From Ptiloglossa arizonensis (lineage: Eukaryota; Arthropoda; Insecta; Hymenoptera; Colletidae), in the NCBI RefSeq assembly GCF_051014685.1, contig NC_135055.1, positions 16,976,001 to 17,040,000 on the forward strand: a stretch of DNA of 64,000 bases. Direction: 5' to 3'. Below the pieces are notes generated by a model, which was not told the DNA's origin, made no database searches, and was given only the letters and a program-made list of their open reading frames with translations. Positions 60,832-64,000 of this stretch are shown here, in pieces. The translations under genes and the position numbers were made by a program. Position 1 is the stretch's first letter. Every line of letters begins with the position of its first letter.

Positions 60832-61279
60832 ATTCAAAATTGTCAATTTTTAATATTTCACAAGTGTCCAAATAGTTACCCCATCCACATCAAACTCTAT
60901 TCCCATGTTAACGAGACACTTTGCGTTCAAAGTAGCATAACGAAGTGAAAAAAAATCGTACACCAACTTTTAAGGAATTTTCGTAAAGAGAAGGCTTCGA
61001 TCTTCAAACTCGGGGTAATTTTAGTCACGTAAAAAATTTTTTTAAACAATCTGGGACGATTTGAAACTTTGCAATTTTTATCGAGAAAACCATCTTCGCT
61101 CTTTCAATCGCTTCCCAATGTGACAAAATTTTCAAGAAAATTAATCCCACTAAAATGAAAGTAGAGAGTTCAACCTTTAAAACGACCCTAGCAAAGATTC
61201 TATACGATTATTTTTCACAAAGTTACAGCGATTCAAATATCCACAACGTTTCAATCAAACGCCCTCAAACTCATCGTGT
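60832..61279 (-). repeat. Dispersed repeat, copy 2 (partner at 40122-40592, opposite strand)
   Basis: Read on the minus strand from 61279 it gives the same ordered blocks as copy 1: GCTGTAACTTTG, TTTTAAAGGTTGA, GATGGTTTTCTCGATAAAAA, GATCGAAGCCTTCTCTTTAC, GGACACTTGTGAAAT. It lies about 170 bp beyond the end of the 29-bp array. Confidence 0.9.
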
Positions 61280-64000
61280 TAGTGTAATCGTGTATCTATG
61301 TATTCTATTCTAGATATCCGTGTAAAATATGCAAACTGTGTTAAACATTTATTACCCATATCCCGTGTTATCCACCGCTGAGCTCACTCGTAACAAAAAT
61401 AGAAGCCAGCCCCGAGACGTGTCCGTCGCAGTATCGGTGCCGTCGCCAATTGCGGATTTCCTGCTCGCGAACTCGTACAAACTTTATTCGCAACAAATAT
61501 TCAACGCGTCCGATTGGGGTCGTCCGCGTAAACCCAACTTTATTTTCGTTCGTTCGAACGCGATTCTCGAGCGCATTTGTCGAAATTTCAGCCACCCGAG
61601 ACTCCGCCGAGAATTCAAGATTCCGTCTACGGGGGTGGATCGCGGTCGGGCATTGGTACTTGTTGAACGCGTCTGTTCACGGGAAACAGGATACAGTCGA
61701 CGAGTGAAAGGGTAGGTAGAGTACCCAGGAAATTAGATCACCGTGGAGGATTGAAGGGTCCTCCTGCTCTCCAGGCGGAGACAGTCGGAAAGGCGGGAGC
61801 GGAAAATGCATTCCAAGCTCGCGAACGCAAACGCGAGTCTTTCGATTTCGAAGTGGTATCGATCCCAACCCCTCGTTTCCATCCCCCTATCCACGAAGAA
61901 TAAACCACCCTTCGTAGAAGACGAGTCGATGGACGCGAATCGCGTTACGAATTTCCAATTAATAAAACGCGCCCGATACGAACCCCGTGGATCCCTACAA
62001 ACCGGGGTTGGGTATGGAAGGTTCGTTTAGAACTGGACGAACAATAAATAAATAACGAGGCTCGTGAAAGCAGTCGAAAGTTGGAATTAGATCGGTTCCA
62101 TTAACCATTGATTACCCCTGGTAGAATGGACAGCGACCGGGCCAGAATTTATTCCAACGTTGCCCGCTAATTAATTCGTTTCGCTGCCGAAATATTCGCG
62201 GGCGACTGCAGCGCCACCAGCGGGACGCTCCCGAATTTAGGTTAGAATTCTCGCGGCCGCGAGACGATCGTTGTTTTCGTCCGAATGGTACCTTTGCGGG
62301 CGAAAAAAAAAGAAAAAAGAAAAACGAAAATGTTTTGTTCCCTGAATAATGTTTAGTCGAGCGAGATTATGCAAACTGGGAGATTGGACCCAGGGGTATC
62401 GTATTATTTATTGTTTGCTCATTTCTACGGGGATAATAATAATCGATACGAATGCAAATTAATATATTTAATTCTGTTCGAAATTTTCGCGCGAAAGTTT
62501 AGTTTAACGATTGTTTTTATCGTCCACTAGCTCGTGAAAAGTTAGAATTGGTAATAATCGGGAGTAGTTTGAGAAATGTTTGTCGAAGTTTGAAGTAACA
62601 ATTTTGTAAATTGGAACGCGGTAAACTTTTTTGCGGATTTTTTTGTCTTTCGGGAGGAAGAGAGAAATTTTTGAAAGTGGTGCTCGGTATCGAGTACTGA
62701 AGAAACGAAGGTTTTATGTTTAAAGTGGAGGCAGAACGAACTCATCGTAAATAGTGTCAAATAGTAGTTTGGACCCGTAAGAGGTTAATTGCGGCGTCAC
62801 TCGAATTAGAGCGACACGTGGTGTCCACAGGGGGCGTGTCACTCGCGAATGACGCTCGTATTTACTCGGTTACGAACGATATGAGCACGCATTTCTGTCA
62901 AAGAGCAACTGGACTGACAAAACGATGATAATTGCGAAAATAATTACGAGAAGGACAGATACGATTTATCGCAAACATTTCAGCCGTTTGGAAATGTATG
63001 AACAAGAGAGAACCAAAATACATTCGGACAAGTATTTCGTTTCTACTATACAAACTTAAATTCCTTACAAAAATATTCCTGACTCTTAAACGACAAAAAA
63101 AAAGTATAAAAAAATGTTTAAAACGATACTTCTCCGGAAGCTTATAAAAACATATATCCGATCAATATTTACGGGTCAGCAGCGTGACTGCGAGAATAAA
63201 AAAATCCTCTTTCGAAGCTTACTATATGTTTTATTCATGACGAAAAAAAAAAGAAAAAAGAAAAATTCATTTCAATCGAGCGTTGTAGCATCGTGACGAG
63301 AAATTGGTAAAAGTACCCTTCGTTTTGTCACCCGTCAAGGTGTAATCCCTTAAGCCCGATCACGGTTAGGTGTAGAAGGCAATACCATTAACCCCGGCAA
63401 TCCCTAAACTTCGACGAACTCAATTCCATTCTCGGTCGGCCGGGGTTTCGGGATTCCCCAGGCCTCTTCGGGGACAGGATGGTGGTAGGAGTCCAACTCG
63501 AAAAAGAAACGCTTTTTCCTCTATTTCGACGAAAGTCGCCGATTTCACGTTGCTCGCGGGCGTTGCACGACGAAACTGAATTTCGATATCGAGGGGGAAC
63601 CACCACCACCACCCCCAACCACCCCTACTCCCGTTACCGCAAACCGTGGATCGAGGTTAACCCCGTGGTGCTCTCCCTTGTCCGCGCTCTGACCCTCCTC
63701 CTTCAAGCCCCGACCGCCCCCTTCTATGATTCTCCGCCGGTGCGAAATTTTACTCGTTGCGTGTCCGCGAAATCGATTCGCCGTATGGTCGGGGAGCATG
63801 AATCTTTCCGTTCTATTAATTCCGTTAATTGAGAGTCATTCACGGTTGGCCGCGATTGGAATCGATTAACCCCCTTCCCGTGGGATGAATTATTTGATCC
63901 GTTTTTGAAGCGGGTATCTTCCGTGGGGAACCACCGGGGCTCTTTGATTCGATTTCGGGTCATCGTATCGTGGTGCAAGATCAGAGTGGACGGTCAACCA
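61280..64000. other. No gene recognised; CpG-rich blocks at 61.4-62.3 and 63.4-64.0 kb
   Basis: CpG-rich, low-repeat DNA separated by AT-rich DNA (62320-63310). Open frames of up to 128 codons (61329-61715) have no domain I recognise. A promoter or first exon of a gene beyond the right edge is possible but not shown. Confidence 0.55.

Overview
The window looks like nuclear DNA from an insect, most likely a hymenopteran and possibly a bee. The reasons are split exons with GT-AG introns, dense CpG and TCG words, alternating AT-rich and CpG-rich blocks, many microsatellites and very low gene density. The order is an inference from composition and from the type of repeats. Only the insect or animal affiliation is firm, and it rests on the one gene found.

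The only gene I can support is on the minus strand at the left edge. Three consecutive exons (3388-3486, 1051-1118, 209-460, in transcript order) join in frame through GT-AG introns. They encode part of the catalytic domain of a UDP-GalNAc:polypeptide N-acetylgalactosaminyltransferase of the GALNT2 / Pgant2 type. The 3' end lies off the left edge. The 5' exons (membrane anchor and stem) were not found. The remaining 60 kb is therefore either a long 5' intron of this gene or intergenic DNA; the sequence alone does not decide.

The rest is repeat-rich non-coding DNA. Its largest feature is a near-perfect 3.3-kb palindrome at about 26,961-30,256, with arms of about 1.5 kb and a loop of about 0.2 kb, which I read as a foldback-type mobile element. 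There are also about 19 independent local tandem duplications with units from 15 to about 270 bp. Examples are a 73-75-bp array inside a pgant2 intron, a 134-bp array at 35.8-36.5 kb, an alternating A-B-A-B 152-bp array at 37.8-38.5 kb, a 28-bp array at 46.5 kb and an indel-free 29-bp array at 60.3 kb. An inverted pair of related dispersed repeats sits at 40.1 and 60.8 kb, and there are several smaller hairpin or MITE-like elements (17.4, 20.9 and 26.3 kb).

No tRNA, rRNA, CRISPR array, virus-like gene or intact transposase was seen. Most open frames of 60-205 codons here look like chance frames in CpG-rich or repetitive DNA and are left out.
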